Shown one piece after another: positions 14,482 to 23,978 of a DNA stretch of 64,000 bases. Origin of the DNA: Mangrovibacterium lignilyticum (lineage in GTDB: Bacteria > Bacteroidota > Bacteroidia > Bacteroidales > Prolixibacteraceae); contig NZ_WKLH01000003.1 in the NCBI RefSeq assembly GCF_010882175.1, positions 186,001-250,000 on the forward strand. The letters are read 5' to 3'. The position numbers were made by a program, and so were the translations under genes. Under the pieces are notes generated by a model that was not told the origin of the DNA, did not search any database, and saw nothing but the letters and a program-made list of their open reading frames with translations. The stretch's first letter is position 1; each line of letters opens with the position of its first letter.

Positions 14482-15717
14482 ATGACCAAAATTCTAACCT
14501 TTATTTTTTTGTGGGCCCCTTTTTGTGTTGCTGGTCAAGATAATTTGATGACCATGCGGGCCGCGGTGGACTCGGCTTTTGCCAATAATGCGATCCTTAA
14601 TCAATCAAGAGCAATCGTTGAGCAAAAAAGGAATGAGTGGCGGACGTTAACCGGGGTTGAAGCTCCGGAGGTCAGTTACTTCGAAGAAGGCAAAAGCAGT
14701 TCTGCAACGAAGCCCTTTGAAGAGCGTCGCTGGACAATTTCTCAAACTATCGATTTTCCGCTGACTACGGTTTACCGATTAAAGGCTCTGAAACAGGAAG
14801 CGGAGGCGATGAATTACCTGGTTCAGGCCCAGCAAAATGAAATACGGGCTGAAGTCAAATCCAGGTATATTGACATTCTTTATGCTTTGCATCTACAAGA
14901 GCTTGGTCGACAGCAAAAAGCGTTGGCTGATGAACTCTATAATGCAGTCTATACGAAGTTCGAAACCGGAATGGGTAACGGGATTGACCTGACTAAAGCG
15001 GAGTTGCAGGTGGCAGAAGCTGAGAATTTTCAAAATGAAGCCGAGCGCATGTTGCATATGGGGCGTTACAGTCTGTTTCGCTTGATGGGACTTGAAATTT
15101 CTGAAATCAATTATGGCATCCTATTTTCAGATACATTGAATAACAAAGAAGTGGTCGTGAACCAGATTACCGCGCTATCGGTGTTGCATGAGCAACCGGA
15201 ATATTTAGCCGCGATAGCTGAGCAGGAGGCGACTCAAAATAAAATACGCGAAGCGAAAAGCAATATTTTGCCTGATATTCGCTTCAACTTATATAAGCAA
15301 AATTACGGCGATGGTTTTAAGTACAATGGTTTCGAAGTTGGCTTGAGCATTCCGATTTGGTTACCCTTTGAGCAAAGCGGGAAAATTAAAATGGCCCAAG
15401 CCAGACAAACAGAGATTGAATGGCAGCAAAAAGGGATCGAGCAAGCGATGAAGGAACAGATTGAACATGCCTGGCACAGTTATACTTCCAGTAAACAAAT
15501 CATTGATCGATACAATCAAACAATGAGTGCTAAATCGTCTCGCTTGCAACAACTGAGTATTGAAGCCTATCGACTAGGCGAAATTGACCTGATGAATCTC
15601 ATCTTGGCTCAGCAAACTTATCTCAACAATCAAGAAAGATATCTTTCTGCGCTTCATGATTTTTACCTGCAGCTAACACAGCTTGAAAAATATTTGAATC
15701 TCGAACTAGTTTACTAA
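14482..15717 (+). CDS. TolC-family outer-membrane efflux protein (CzcC/CusC-type)
   Basis: Outer-membrane duct of a tripartite metal pump, 411 residues. The signal peptide ends near residue 17 (CVAGQ). The two long helical repeats typical of outer-membrane efflux proteins are visible, with ALHLQELGRQQ and FETGMGNGIDLTKAELQ in the first half and YRLGEIDLMNLILAQQ in the second. It starts a three-gene operon with the adaptor (11 bp gap) and the RND pump (15 bp further gap). An A/T-rich leader with CAAACATTTG precedes the ATG. Confidence 0.9.
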   Translation: MTKILTFIFLWAPFCVAGQDNLMTMRAAVDSAFANNAILNQSRAIVEQKRNEWRTLTGVEAPEVSYFEEGKSSSATKPFEERRWTISQTIDFPLTTVYRLKALKQEAEAMNYLVQAQQNEIRAEVKSRYIDILYALHLQELGRQQKALADELYNAVYTKFETGMGNGIDLTKAELQVAEAENFQNEAERMLHMGRYSLFRLMGLEISEINYGILFSDTLNNKEVVVNQITALSVLHEQPEYLAAIAEQEATQNKIREAKSNILPDIRFNLYKQNYGDGFKYNGFEVGLSIPIWLPFEQSGKIKMAQARQTEIEWQQKGIEQAMKEQIEHAWHSYTSSKQIIDRYNQTMSAKSSRLQQLSIEAYRLGEIDLMNLILAQQTYLNNQERYLSALHDFYLQLTQLEKYLNLELVY

Positions 15718-15728
15718 CCACAAAGCAT

Positions 15729-16925
15729 ATGATTTACAATAAATCGATTTGGTTCGGAGCCTTTTTACTGGCAACAGCGCTGGCTTCCTGTTCTTCGGGC
15801 AAGGAGCGTCAGCAACCATCGGAGGAAATCCATGAAACCCCTCCGTCCGTTTCAGGAAATCAGCCGGAGATGTTGATTGTTCATTTGTCAGACAAAGAAG
15901 TAAAAGAGTTAAAGATCGAAACACAAAAGGTTTCAAGCGACATCAAAAACTACAGTCTGCTGGCATCGGGCGTTGTCTTTCCGGCAACAAATCATGTGAG
16001 TGTTATTAGTACACCAATTAATGGCAGGGTGAGTGCAATTATGATCCGAGACGGGCAAGCTGTTCAAAAAGGGCAAGAGCTCTTTAAACTTGAAAGTCTT
16101 GTTTTCGGTAATTTGGTTTCGGAATATCTGCAGGCTATTGCCGAAGAAAAATTTCAAACAACCCGTCTGGAACGGATGAAACAGTTGGTGGCTCAAACCA
16201 TCAGCTCTAAATCTGAATTGGACCGTGCTATGTCGGACTATGATCGTGCCAGAACTGCTTCTATTGCGGCTGTTGCTAAGCTAAAGGCAATAGGGGTTCC
16301 TGATCATGAAATTGCAGCGATTCGCAATACTGATCAAATTGATCCAAGTTTAAAAATACACGCCCCGATTTCAGGTAGTTTCGATCATTTAAAAGTTGAT
16401 TTGGGACAGTCGGTCAATGCGTTGGAACAGTTAGGGCGAATCATCGATCTGGATAAAGTTCTGATTAAAGGTTATTTGAGTCCTGAAGAGGCTCGTTTTG
16501 TGAATGTTGGCGATACCGTTGCGATTTCACAGCGGGAAGATGATCGGGATAAAATTGCAGCTTATATCTCTTCTATAAATCCGGGATTGGATGAAGCTAA
16601 TCGCTCTGTGGTTATAAATGTTGAAGTCACTCCTGAAAATAGTTGGCCCAAACCGGGTGAAAATGTCAGGCTTGAAATCTCGTCCCGTTCTACGGGAGGG
16701 GTCTACTCGATTCCCCTAAAGGCGATTACCTACGATGGAAATAAGGCAGTGGTTTTCGTGAAGAAAGATGCCTCGGTCTATGAAAAGCGATTTGTCGACA
16801 TTGCGGAGATCCGCGACCAATATGCGATTGTCAGAGAGGGTATGAAGGAAGACGAAGAAGTCGCTGTTTCCCAAGTTTTCAGTTTGAAAGCGTTGTCTCG
16901 TTACGAATTAATTGCCGAAGAATAA
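15729..16925 (+). CDS. RND efflux periplasmic adaptor lipoprotein (CzcB/CusB-type)
   Basis: Membrane-fusion protein that links the RND pump to the TolC-type duct. Of its 398 residues, the first 20 form a lipoprotein signal with lipobox ALASC (Cys21). A barrel-sandwich (lipoyl-like) half domain is visible around GRVSAIMIRDGQAVQKGQEL, followed by the helical hairpin, the second lipoyl half near APISGSFDHLKVDLGQSV and a C-terminal beta-barrel. Methionines and histidines are not obviously enriched at the N-terminus, unlike CusB. Confidence 0.92.
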   Translation: MIYNKSIWFGAFLLATALASCSSGKERQQPSEEIHETPPSVSGNQPEMLIVHLSDKEVKELKIETQKVSSDIKNYSLLASGVVFPATNHVSVISTPINGRVSAIMIRDGQAVQKGQELFKLESLVFGNLVSEYLQAIAEEKFQTTRLERMKQLVAQTISSKSELDRAMSDYDRARTASIAAVAKLKAIGVPDHEIAAIRNTDQIDPSLKIHAPISGSFDHLKVDLGQSVNALEQLGRIIDLDKVLIKGYLSPEEARFVNVGDTVAISQREDDRDKIAAYISSINPGLDEANRSVVINVEVTPENSWPKPGENVRLEISSRSTGGVYSIPLKAITYDGNKAVVFVKKDASVYEKRFVDIAEIRDQYAIVREGMKEDEEVAVSQVFSLKALSRYELIAEE

Positions 16926-16940
16926 TCCAAGCCACCGATC

Positions 16941-19900
16941 ATGCTACACCAAATAATTGTCTTTTCTGTTCGCCAAAAGTTTGTTGCACTTTCGTTGGTT
17001 GTGTTAATGGCTGCTGCCGGCGTTTATTCGCTCATGCAGATTCCTATCAATTCATTGCCCGACGTAACGCCGGTTCAGGTTTTGGTTATTACCAAGGCTG
17101 GTCGCTATTCGCCCTACGATGTTGAGAAACTGGTCAGCTATCCGATTGAAACAGCGATGAACGGTTTGCCTGATGTGAAAGAGGTTCGTTCCATTTCTCA
17201 ATTTGGATTGTCGGCAGTTACTGTCGAATTTCAGGAGAACACGGACATTTATTTTGCCCGGCAAATGGTAAGCCAGCGTTTGCAGTCTATATCCGATGAC
17301 TTGCCGGCGGATGTATCAGCGCCGCAATTGGGGCCAATTTCGACTGCGTTGGGAGAAATCTATCAGTACGAAGTCAAAGGTGAAAATTATTCGTTAACAG
17401 AGTTGCGCGAGTTTCAGGATTGGATGATTGCTCCGCAGTTGAAAGTGGTGAAGGGAGTAACCGAAATCAATTCATTCGGCGGTTATGTGAAGGAATATGA
17501 TGTTTTGATTCAACCCGGGAAGATGCGGATGTACAAAGTCAACATTCAGGATATTATTGACGCAATTGCTCAAAACAATTCGGTTTCGGGTGGAAATTAC
17601 CTGGTGCACAATCGCGAACAATACATTGTGCGGGGCTTTGGTCAGATAAACAAGAAAGAGGATATTTTGAATATTGTTGTTGCAAAACGCGAGAATACAC
17701 CGGTATTTATCCAGGATGTAGCCGATGTGGAAATCGGAACGCAGATTCGCCAGGGGGGTGTTACCCGCGATGGAAAAGGAGAAGTTGTAACCGGAATTGT
17801 GATGATGTTGCGTGGCGGAAATGGGCGAGAGGTAATAGCAGATATTGAGTCGAAGATTGAATCCATTAATAAAAATCTGCCGGAAGGTGTGCAGATTGAA
17901 AAGTTCTACGATCAGTCGGATCTGATTAATCGCACAACCGGAACCATTAAAACCAACCTGCTTGAAGGAGGTTTTTTGGTGATTGTTGTTTTGCTTTTGT
18001 TGCTGGGCGAAATATCGGGAGCGCTGATTGTTGCGATGGTTATTCCGTTGTCCATGTTGTTTGCTTTCATTGGTATGCGGGAGTTTGGTTTGGCTGCTAA
18101 CCTGATGAGCTTGGGAGCGATTGACTTCGGGATGGTTGTAGATGGCTCGGTGGTGATGGTTGAAAATATCGTCCATCGTCTGCAAGGTAGAAAAACAGGT
18201 GAGAAGCCCGATGATCTGATTGTTGAGGCAGCCAAACAAGTTGTTCGGCCAATCTTTTTTGGGGTGCTGATCATCCTTTTGGTGTATGTCCCTATCATGA
18301 CTTTCAGTGGGATGGAAGGTATTCTGTACCGGCCAATGGCGATTACGGTTGCAGCTGCTGTATTCGGGTCGCTGCTTCTGGCGTTGGTTTTTATCCCTTC
18401 AATTTCAGCTTTAATTTTTCACAAAGGGGTGAAAGTCCGTAGGAATTACCTGATCGATTGGTTGAAACCGCGATACCTGCGTCTGCTGGGATGGCATATG
18501 GAAAAACGTTTTATGGTGGTGACTTCAGCGATTCTTTTATTTCTGTTTTCGATTGGGGTGATGGTTCGTTTGGGCAGTGAGTTTCTTCCTGAGTTGGAAG
18601 AAGGGTCTATTTTAGTAGAACAGGTTCGCATGCCATCGGTCACTTTGGAAGAGTCGATCGAAAATGCCAATTGGCTGGCTGGTCAGCTTATGGCAAATAT
18701 TCCTGAGATAAAAACGGTGGTGCCCAAAACCGGGCGTTCCGATTTGGCTAACGACTGGATGGGCGTTCATCAAACCGATGTTTGGGTGGTACTTAAAGAC
18801 CCAAAGGAGTGGCGCAAAGGAATTGAAAAAACAGATATTATCGACCAAATTGAGCCTTACCTGAAAACGGAGCCCGGATTGGCTTATAATTTTACGCAAC
18901 CCATTGCTATGCGGGTTGATGAGCTGACAAGCGGCGTAAAATCTGATCTCGCAGTGAAAATTTATGGTGAAGATTTGGATGAATTGAATCAGGTTGGAGA
19001 GTCGATCTCGAAAATTGCGTCGACCATGAAAGGAACGGACAATTATTTTGTAGAGCAACCCATCGGTCAGCCTTATCTGACCATTGAAATAGACCGGGAG
19101 GCTGTGGCTTCATTTGGCTTAAATGTCGACGAGGTACAGCAAGTAATTGAAGCTGGTATTGGCGGCCAAATTGCAGGGCAAGTCTATGAGGGGCAGCGCC
19201 GATTCGATATACTGGTTCGATATCCGAATGACATCCGGGAACAACTGCAGCAAATACAGGAAATCCCGGTTTATCTGGCCAATGGGCAATTTATTCCCCT
19301 TAAGCGGGTGAGTAAAATTATCGCGCAGGAAGGGCCTCGTGAAATTCAACGCGAAAACGGATGGCGTCGTTTGATTGTTGGCGTCAACATCAAGAATATT
19401 GATATCGGTACTTATGTGGCCAATTTGCAAAATGCAATTGATAAAAAAGCCGATGTTCCGCCGGGATATTTCCTGGAATACGGTGGCACCTTCGAGAACC
19501 AACGCCGTGCTATGAACCATTTGTTATTGGTTGTGCCTTTATCGTTGTTTATTATCATCGGTTTGTTGTATCTGAATTTTGGTGCCATGCGTTTCGCAAT
19601 GATTATTTTACTCAACTTGCCATTTGCTTTATCTGGTGGCATTTTCCTATTGTGGATGCGTGGCATGTATCTTTCCGTATCAGCCAGTATTGGTTTTGTC
19701 GCGCTGTTTGGGGTTGCTGTTTTAAACGGTATTGTGTTGCTCGATCATATCAATGAATTGCGAAAGGAAAAAGCAGGATCGTTGAAAAACCTGGTGGTCG
19801 AAGCGTCGGGCGACCGACTGCGTCCGGTTCTGATGACGGCTTTGGTAGCCAGTTTGGGTTTCATACCAATGGCTTTCAACTCCGGTCCGGGGTCCGAAGT

Positions 19901-20027
19901 TCAACGACCGTTGGCGACCGTGGTTATTGGTGGTTTGATCACTTCAACCTTGCTTACTTTATTGGTATTACCCACTATTTATATGTGGGTTGAGGGGCGA
20001 AAAAAGCCTGCAGGTAAGGATGTTTGA
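16941..20027 (+). CDS. czcA: Heavy-metal RND efflux transporter (CzcA-type)
   Basis: Inner-membrane proton-driven HME-family pump, 1028 residues with the usual 12-helix, two-porter-domain layout. The fourth helix carries DFGMVVDGSVVMVEN, where D395, D401 and E408 match the proton-relay Asp/Asp/Glu of CzcA; copper pumps of the CusA type have a different sequence here. Divalent cations such as Co, Zn or Cd are therefore more likely than Cu/Ag, but this is inference. The C-terminus lacks any long cytoplasmic tail. No metal-responsive regulator gene adjoins the operon. Confidence 0.93.
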   Translation: MLHQIIVFSVRQKFVALSLVVLMAAAGVYSLMQIPINSLPDVTPVQVLVITKAGRYSPYDVEKLVSYPIETAMNGLPDVKEVRSISQFGLSAVTVEFQENTDIYFARQMVSQRLQSISDDLPADVSAPQLGPISTALGEIYQYEVKGENYSLTELREFQDWMIAPQLKVVKGVTEINSFGGYVKEYDVLIQPGKMRMYKVNIQDIIDAIAQNNSVSGGNYLVHNREQYIVRGFGQINKKEDILNIVVAKRENTPVFIQDVADVEIGTQIRQGGVTRDGKGEVVTGIVMMLRGGNGREVIADIESKIESINKNLPEGVQIEKFYDQSDLINRTTGTIKTNLLEGGFLVIVVLLLLLGEISGALIVAMVIPLSMLFAFIGMREFGLAANLMSLGAIDFGMVVDGSVVMVENIVHRLQGRKTGEKPDDLIVEAAKQVVRPIFFGVLIILLVYVPIMTFSGMEGILYRPMAITVAAAVFGSLLLALVFIPSISALIFHKGVKVRRNYLIDWLKPRYLRLLGWHMEKRFMVVTSAILLFLFSIGVMVRLGSEFLPELEEGSILVEQVRMPSVTLEESIENANWLAGQLMANIPEIKTVVPKTGRSDLANDWMGVHQTDVWVVLKDPKEWRKGIEKTDIIDQIEPYLKTEPGLAYNFTQPIAMRVDELTSGVKSDLAVKIYGEDLDELNQVGESISKIASTMKGTDNYFVEQPIGQPYLTIEIDREAVASFGLNVDEVQQVIEAGIGGQIAGQVYEGQRRFDILVRYPNDIREQLQQIQEIPVYLANGQFIPLKRVSKIIAQEGPREIQRENGWRRLIVGVNIKNIDIGTYVANLQNAIDKKADVPPGYFLEYGGTFENQRRAMNHLLLVVPLSLFIIIGLLYLNFGAMRFAMIILLNLPFALSGGIFLLWMRGMYLSVSASIGFVALFGVAVLNGIVLLDHINELRKEKAGSLKNLVVEASGDRLRPVLMTALVASLGFIPMAFNSGPGSEVQRPLATVVIGGLITSTLLTLLVLPTIYMWVEGRKKPAGKDV

Positions 20028-20140
20028 TATTTGTAATTGCTGGGTGATTTATTCATTTCGGTATTCAATTTAATTAGACCTTAATTAGTATCACATCTGT
20101 TTTGCCTAATTTTAAATTTAAACCACGAAGATTTTACGTT

Positions 20141-21112
20141 ATGGGGAATAGCAATTCGATTTCAGGGACAGAAGTGAAAACACATACGATTTTGGGAGCA
20201 GGTGGCTCTATCGGAAATAGTTTGGCCGATGAGCTACTTCGTCAGAATCAGGTAGTAAAGTTGGTTTCCCGAAGTGGTTTCAGCATGCCGGGAGCGGATA
20301 CTGTCAAAGGTGATTTGCTTTCGTTTCCCGATACGGTAAAGGCTGTAAAGGGGGCAGATGTTGTGTATTTATGTGCGGGCTTACCTTATCGCTACGAGGT
20401 TTGGAAAGAGCAGTGGCCCAAAATTATGGATCACGTTATCGAAGCTTGTATCAAGGAGAATGCACTTCTGATATTTTTTGATAATGTGTACATGTATGGT
20501 CGGGTTGAAGGAAAGATGACCGAACAGACACCCTACGATCCGTGCAGTAAGAAGGGCGAAGTCAGGGCTCGGATCTCACTCATGCTGGAAGAGGAAATGA
20601 TGAAGCGAAATATCCGGGCGATTATTGCCCGTGCTGCTGATTTGTATGGACCGTACTCGGTACAATCCAGTGTGCTTTACATGATGATGATTGCAAATCT
20701 GAAAAAAGGTAAGAAAGCGCAATGGATGGGAAGTATGAAACAACCACATTCATTTACTTATACACTTGATTGTGCCAAGGGACTCAAACTTTTGGCTGAT
20801 GATCCTAAAGCACGTAACCAGGTGTGGCATTTGCCCACCAGCAATCCCGGCTTAACAGCTGAAGAATGGGTGCGGCTAATTGCTGATGCTTACCAATCAG
20901 ATCCTAAGTATACGCTTCTGAAGAATTGGATGGTAAGCTTGGCAGGTTTGCTGAATAAGACAATTGGCGAAGTTTATGAGATGATTTACCAACAAGAAAT
21001 GAATTACCATTTCGATTCGACGAAATTCAATACCTACTTTAAATTCACGCCAACGTCATATGAACAAGGGCTTGGTGAGACCATCCGGTTTTTGGAAAAA
21101 ATTGGCAACTAA
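20141..21112 (+). CDS. NAD(P)-dependent epimerase/dehydratase-family protein
   Basis: Extended short-chain dehydrogenase of 323 residues. The upstream frame continues to a TTG at 20102, but the ATG at 20141 is preferred because it is followed within about 15 residues by the nucleotide-binding strand and LGAGGSIG loop. The pattern VVYLCAGLPYR...VYMYGRV is epimerase-like, but the YxxxK catalytic motif is not obvious (VYMYGRVEGK), so activity is uncertain. The nearest functional match would be an atypical sugar-nucleotide epimerase or a NmrA-like redox sensor. Confidence 0.75.
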   Translation: MGNSNSISGTEVKTHTILGAGGSIGNSLADELLRQNQVVKLVSRSGFSMPGADTVKGDLLSFPDTVKAVKGADVVYLCAGLPYRYEVWKEQWPKIMDHVIEACIKENALLIFFDNVYMYGRVEGKMTEQTPYDPCSKKGEVRARISLMLEEEMMKRNIRAIIARAADLYGPYSVQSSVLYMMMIANLKKGKKAQWMGSMKQPHSFTYTLDCAKGLKLLADDPKARNQVWHLPTSNPGLTAEEWVRLIADAYQSDPKYTLLKNWMVSLAGLLNKTIGEVYEMIYQQEMNYHFDSTKFNTYFKFTPTSYEQGLGETIRFLEKIGN

Positions 21113-21131
21113 GTCGCATGCCGCCTTCTCG

Positions 21132-22040
21132 TTATTTTGGAATCGGCTTCAGCCTGACTATTTCGTCTTGCTGATTTAATGAATAGTTGTGACCGAAAAC
21201 TAAGGGCATATTTTCGTCGATGTGACCCGAAGGACAGTTAAAATAAACCGGGTAGTTGTAGTCTTTAACGGCTTCTAAGATGATTTCTTCCACACTTTGC
21301 CCGAATGGAGAGTCGTTGTCTTTCATTTCAGTGAAACTTCCAACCAACAAGGCCTTCAGTCCTTTTAGTTTGCCTGAAAATTTTAGGCTTTGCATCATTC
21401 TGTCGAGGTGGTATAGGTATTCCGACAAGTCTTCAATGAACAGGACTTTTCCTTCCGTGTTGACCTCAAGGTTTGTTCCTAGCAGGCTATAAACAATTGA
21501 AAGATTACCCCCGCATAACTCACCTTCTGCTTTTCCGGTTCGGTTGAGAGGATGGCTCTCAAAAGCATAGGCCGGGATTTCACCCCGAAGGAGACGGATC
21601 AGTTGATGGTAGCTTTCTGTTGGATGTTCTTTTTTTTTGTAATATGCGGGCATTGGCCCGTGAACACTACAAAAACCCTGGTTTTGAAACAATCCATGCA
21701 GTACCGTAATATCGCTGAACCCGACGAGCCATTTCGGATTTTCTCGATAACGGCTAAAGTTCAATTGACCAGCTATTCGAATAGCCCCGTATCCACCACG
21801 CGAACAGATGATGGCTTTACATTTTGGGTCATCCAGTGCTTCTTGTAAATCCTGCAGTCGCTCTTGGTCAGTTCCTGCAAATTGAAAATGGGAAGCCAGC
21901 ATGTGTTTGCCTATTAGCACTTCAAACCCTTCATATTCAAGTGATTTTACAGAAGGGAGGACTTTTTCGTCCTTTATTTTTCCGGCAGGAGAAACGATTC
22001 GTATTCGATCTCCTGGATTTAAAAACGAGGGTTGTAGCAT
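21132..22040 (-). CDS. LD-carboxypeptidase, peptidase family S66
   Basis: Murein-recycling type peptidase (LdcA/MccF family) that cleaves an L,D bond in tetrapeptides. The start is set at the ATG giving MLQPSFLNPGDRI; the further 12 codons upstream do not look native. Family motifs are SRGGYGAIRI, the nucleophile serine in VGFSDIT, the acidic residue in FIEDLSEY and the histidine in VFGHNYS, so the Ser-Glu-His set is complete. The 302-residue length fits the family. Cytoplasmic, with no signal peptide. Confidence 0.92.
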   Translation of the reverse strand: MLQPSFLNPGDRIRIVSPAGKIKDEKVLPSVKSLEYEGFEVLIGKHMLASHFQFAGTDQERLQDLQEALDDPKCKAIICSRGGYGAIRIAGQLNFSRYRENPKWLVGFSDITVLHGLFQNQGFCSVHGPMPAYYKKKEHPTESYHQLIRLLRGEIPAYAFESHPLNRTGKAEGELCGGNLSIVYSLLGTNLEVNTEGKVLFIEDLSEYLYHLDRMMQSLKFSGKLKGLKALLVGSFTEMKDNDSPFGQSVEEIILEAVKDYNYPVYFNCPSGHIDENMPLVFGHNYSLNQQDEIVRLKPIPK

Positions 22041-22160
22041 GATTTTCAATTTGAAGTTGAAGATACAAATCTTCAATTAAAGGAAGTTTAACTTATATGA
22101 AGAATTGAACGTAAAACCGTTTGAGTAGTTCTTTGTCAAATAGTTAAAAACTTTAAAACG

Positions 22161-22808
22161 ATGAGAAATCGGGTAGGTATACTGGGATCCGGTGTTGTAG
22201 GCCGGGTTTTGGCAAATGGTTTCCTGAAACATGGTTACCAGGTAATGGTTGGAACACGACAACCGGATAATCTAAAAGAATGGTTAGCTGAGGCGGGAGA
22301 CATGGCTTCGGTTGGTACATTTCAAGATGCGGCTCGCTTCGGCGATCTTGTGGTTTTGGCGGTGAAAGGGAGCTCTGCCGAGTATGTGCTTGATTTGGCA
22401 GGTGCGGCGAATATGCATGAAAAAACAGTGATTGACACCTGTAACCCGATAAGTAATGAGCCGCCGGAAAATGGCGTCTTACGCTATTTCACGCCGCAAA
22501 ATTCTTCTTTGATGGAACATCTGCAGATGAAATATAGCCGCATTCATTTTGTGAAGGCTTTTAATAGTGTTGGTAATGGCCTCATGGTCAACCCGGAGCT
22601 TAAAGGACAAAAGCCGACAATGTTTATCTGTGGCAATGATGAGAAAGCAAAAAGTGAAGTGAAAATTATTTTGACCCAATTTGGCTGGGAATTTGCAGAT
22701 ATGGGAGGAGTAGAGGCTGCCCGACCAATTGAGATGCTCGCTGTTTTGTGGTGTATTCCCGGATTTTTAAGACATGAGTGGGAGCACGCTTTCAAGTTGA
22801 TAAAATAA
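22161..22808 (+). CDS. F420-type NADP oxidoreductase-like protein
   Basis: 215 residues. The dinucleotide-binding loop GILGSGVVGRVLANG starts at residue 5 and is followed by VMVGTRQP, which favours NADP through the arginine. The body fits the NADP-oxidoreductase coenzyme-F420-dependent family (Pfam PF03807-type), whose bacterial members may use other cofactors. The start ATG has no Shine-Dalgarno. The substrate is not known. It converges on the SPOR gene, with a terminator for that gene between them. Confidence 0.83.
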   Translation: MRNRVGILGSGVVGRVLANGFLKHGYQVMVGTRQPDNLKEWLAEAGDMASVGTFQDAARFGDLVVLAVKGSSAEYVLDLAGAANMHEKTVIDTCNPISNEPPENGVLRYFTPQNSSLMEHLQMKYSRIHFVKAFNSVGNGLMVNPELKGQKPTMFICGNDEKAKSEVKIILTQFGWEFADMGGVEAARPIEMLAVLWCIPGFLRHEWEHAFKLIK

Positions 22809-22823
22809 ATGAACCTGTCGGCC

Positions 22824-22850
22824 ATAAAAAAGCCCCTGTGAAAGGGGCTT
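22824..22850 (-). terminator. Intrinsic terminator of the HU/SPOR gene
   Basis: 8-bp stem AAGCCCCT/AGGGGCTT (22830-22837 and 22843-22850) with a 5-nt loop. On the minus strand it is followed by a run of six T, which shows it acts for the gene ending at 22865. Confidence 0.82.
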
Positions 22851-22864
22851 CGGCATATTTAATT

Positions 22865-23809
22865 TTAGTTCTTTTTATAAATCCAGGCTCCCGAGCCTGC
22901 TTGGCTTAAATAATCTGTTCTGGCAGAAAGTGCGTCATCAATTGCGACGTAACCTCCAAGTGAAATGTAGTGTAAACCTTTAATGACACCCAAGTCAGTT
23001 CCCTGGTATCCTTCTTTGTCCAATTGGCCGATGAAGGTTTGGGCATTCTCCTCATTACGGAAACTTCCTACAATCAGAAAATAGCGGGCTGCAGCTTCGC
23101 CTTCGTTTACAACTTCTTTCGGTTGAGCGGATTCAATCGCTTCGCTGGTAATCTCGATAGTTTCCTCAGCTGCAACTTCTTCCTTCACTGTTGGTGCCGG
23201 AGTTGTAGTCATCATCTCACGGATGTAACCCAAATCCGATTTTTGGATGTTCGATGTGTTGTTTTTCAGCGGGATAACAGCCAGGGCAAAAAGCAGAGGA
23301 ATAGCTACCAATACTTTTTTCAGGCTGCGCTTCTGGAAGAGAACTTCCACTGCCTGACGTTCTTGTTGAGAGATTGCTTTACGCGCCATTTGGCGAGAAA
23401 ACAAGCTTTCGTAAGAGAACGAATCGAAACCAAAAGCATCCAAATTCAGGTTGCCTTCAACTTTGGGAGTAAAGACCAAATGTTGTTGTTCGTCGTAAGC
23501 TAAACTACCCAATCCGGTGATGGTGATTTCTTCACCATCGGTTAAGCGGTAGTTCAGTTCCTGAACCATCAGGTCGATCTTTTTGCGTGCTGCAATATAA
23601 TTCAAGCCTTCTTCCGAGGCGATATGATTGGTGAATAAACCATCGTTGAAATTCAGCTTTTTGTTAAAGCTTACCGATTTCCCCGGAGGCGTAAACTGCG
23701 ATGCATGCAATCCGGCTTGTTTGTAGTTGGTTACAAAACCCCCAAAGCCAGGAATGATAACGCAGTCATTCAACAATAATAATTCTTTGATATAGGCTAA
23801 TAGTTCCAC
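22865..23809 (-). CDS. HU-CCDC81-like domain and SPOR-domain membrane protein
   Basis: A 314-residue protein of a Bacteroidota-specific architecture. Two HU-like domains occupy about residues 1-60 (LLLLNDCVIIPGFGGFVTNY) and 60-135, then one membrane helix near 165-185, a short linker, and a C-terminal SPOR domain (about residues 240-314, ending SAWIY-like) that binds denuded peptidoglycan strands. It therefore probably spans the inner membrane with its N-terminus in the cytoplasm and SPOR in the periplasm, suggesting a role in cell-wall or septal organisation. Its own function is inferred from the domains only. Confidence 0.85.
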   Translation of the reverse strand: MELLAYIKELLLLNDCVIIPGFGGFVTNYKQAGLHASQFTPPGKSVSFNKKLNFNDGLFTNHIASEEGLNYIAARKKIDLMVQELNYRLTDGEEITITGLGSLAYDEQQHLVFTPKVEGNLNLDAFGFDSFSYESLFSRQMARKAISQQERQAVEVLFQKRSLKKVLVAIPLLFALAVIPLKNNTSNIQKSDLGYIREMMTTTPAPTVKEEVAAEETIEITSEAIESAQPKEVVNEGEAAARYFLIVGSFRNEENAQTFIGQLDKEGYQGTDLGVIKGLHYISLGGYVAIDDALSARTDYLSQAGSGAWIYKKN

Positions 23810-23978
23810 AGTACTTTGCGTTTGAAATCAAAAATAAGGAAAAATTAATGCCCTTACAACATAAAGTTTTCAACATTTTGAGGGGTTTCTGAACCTTCAA
23901 TGTCTAAACTACATGGGGTGAATAAGGTTAGCTTACCCAATTTATGCTTAATTTAGGGCAAAAATTTATAACCAAATT

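Noticed and set aside
17472-18239. Long opposite-strand open frame (255 codons) within the RND pump gene
   Set aside because: It lies entirely inside the well-supported czcA-type gene and its translation is unlike a protein family. It reflects codon bias of the real gene.
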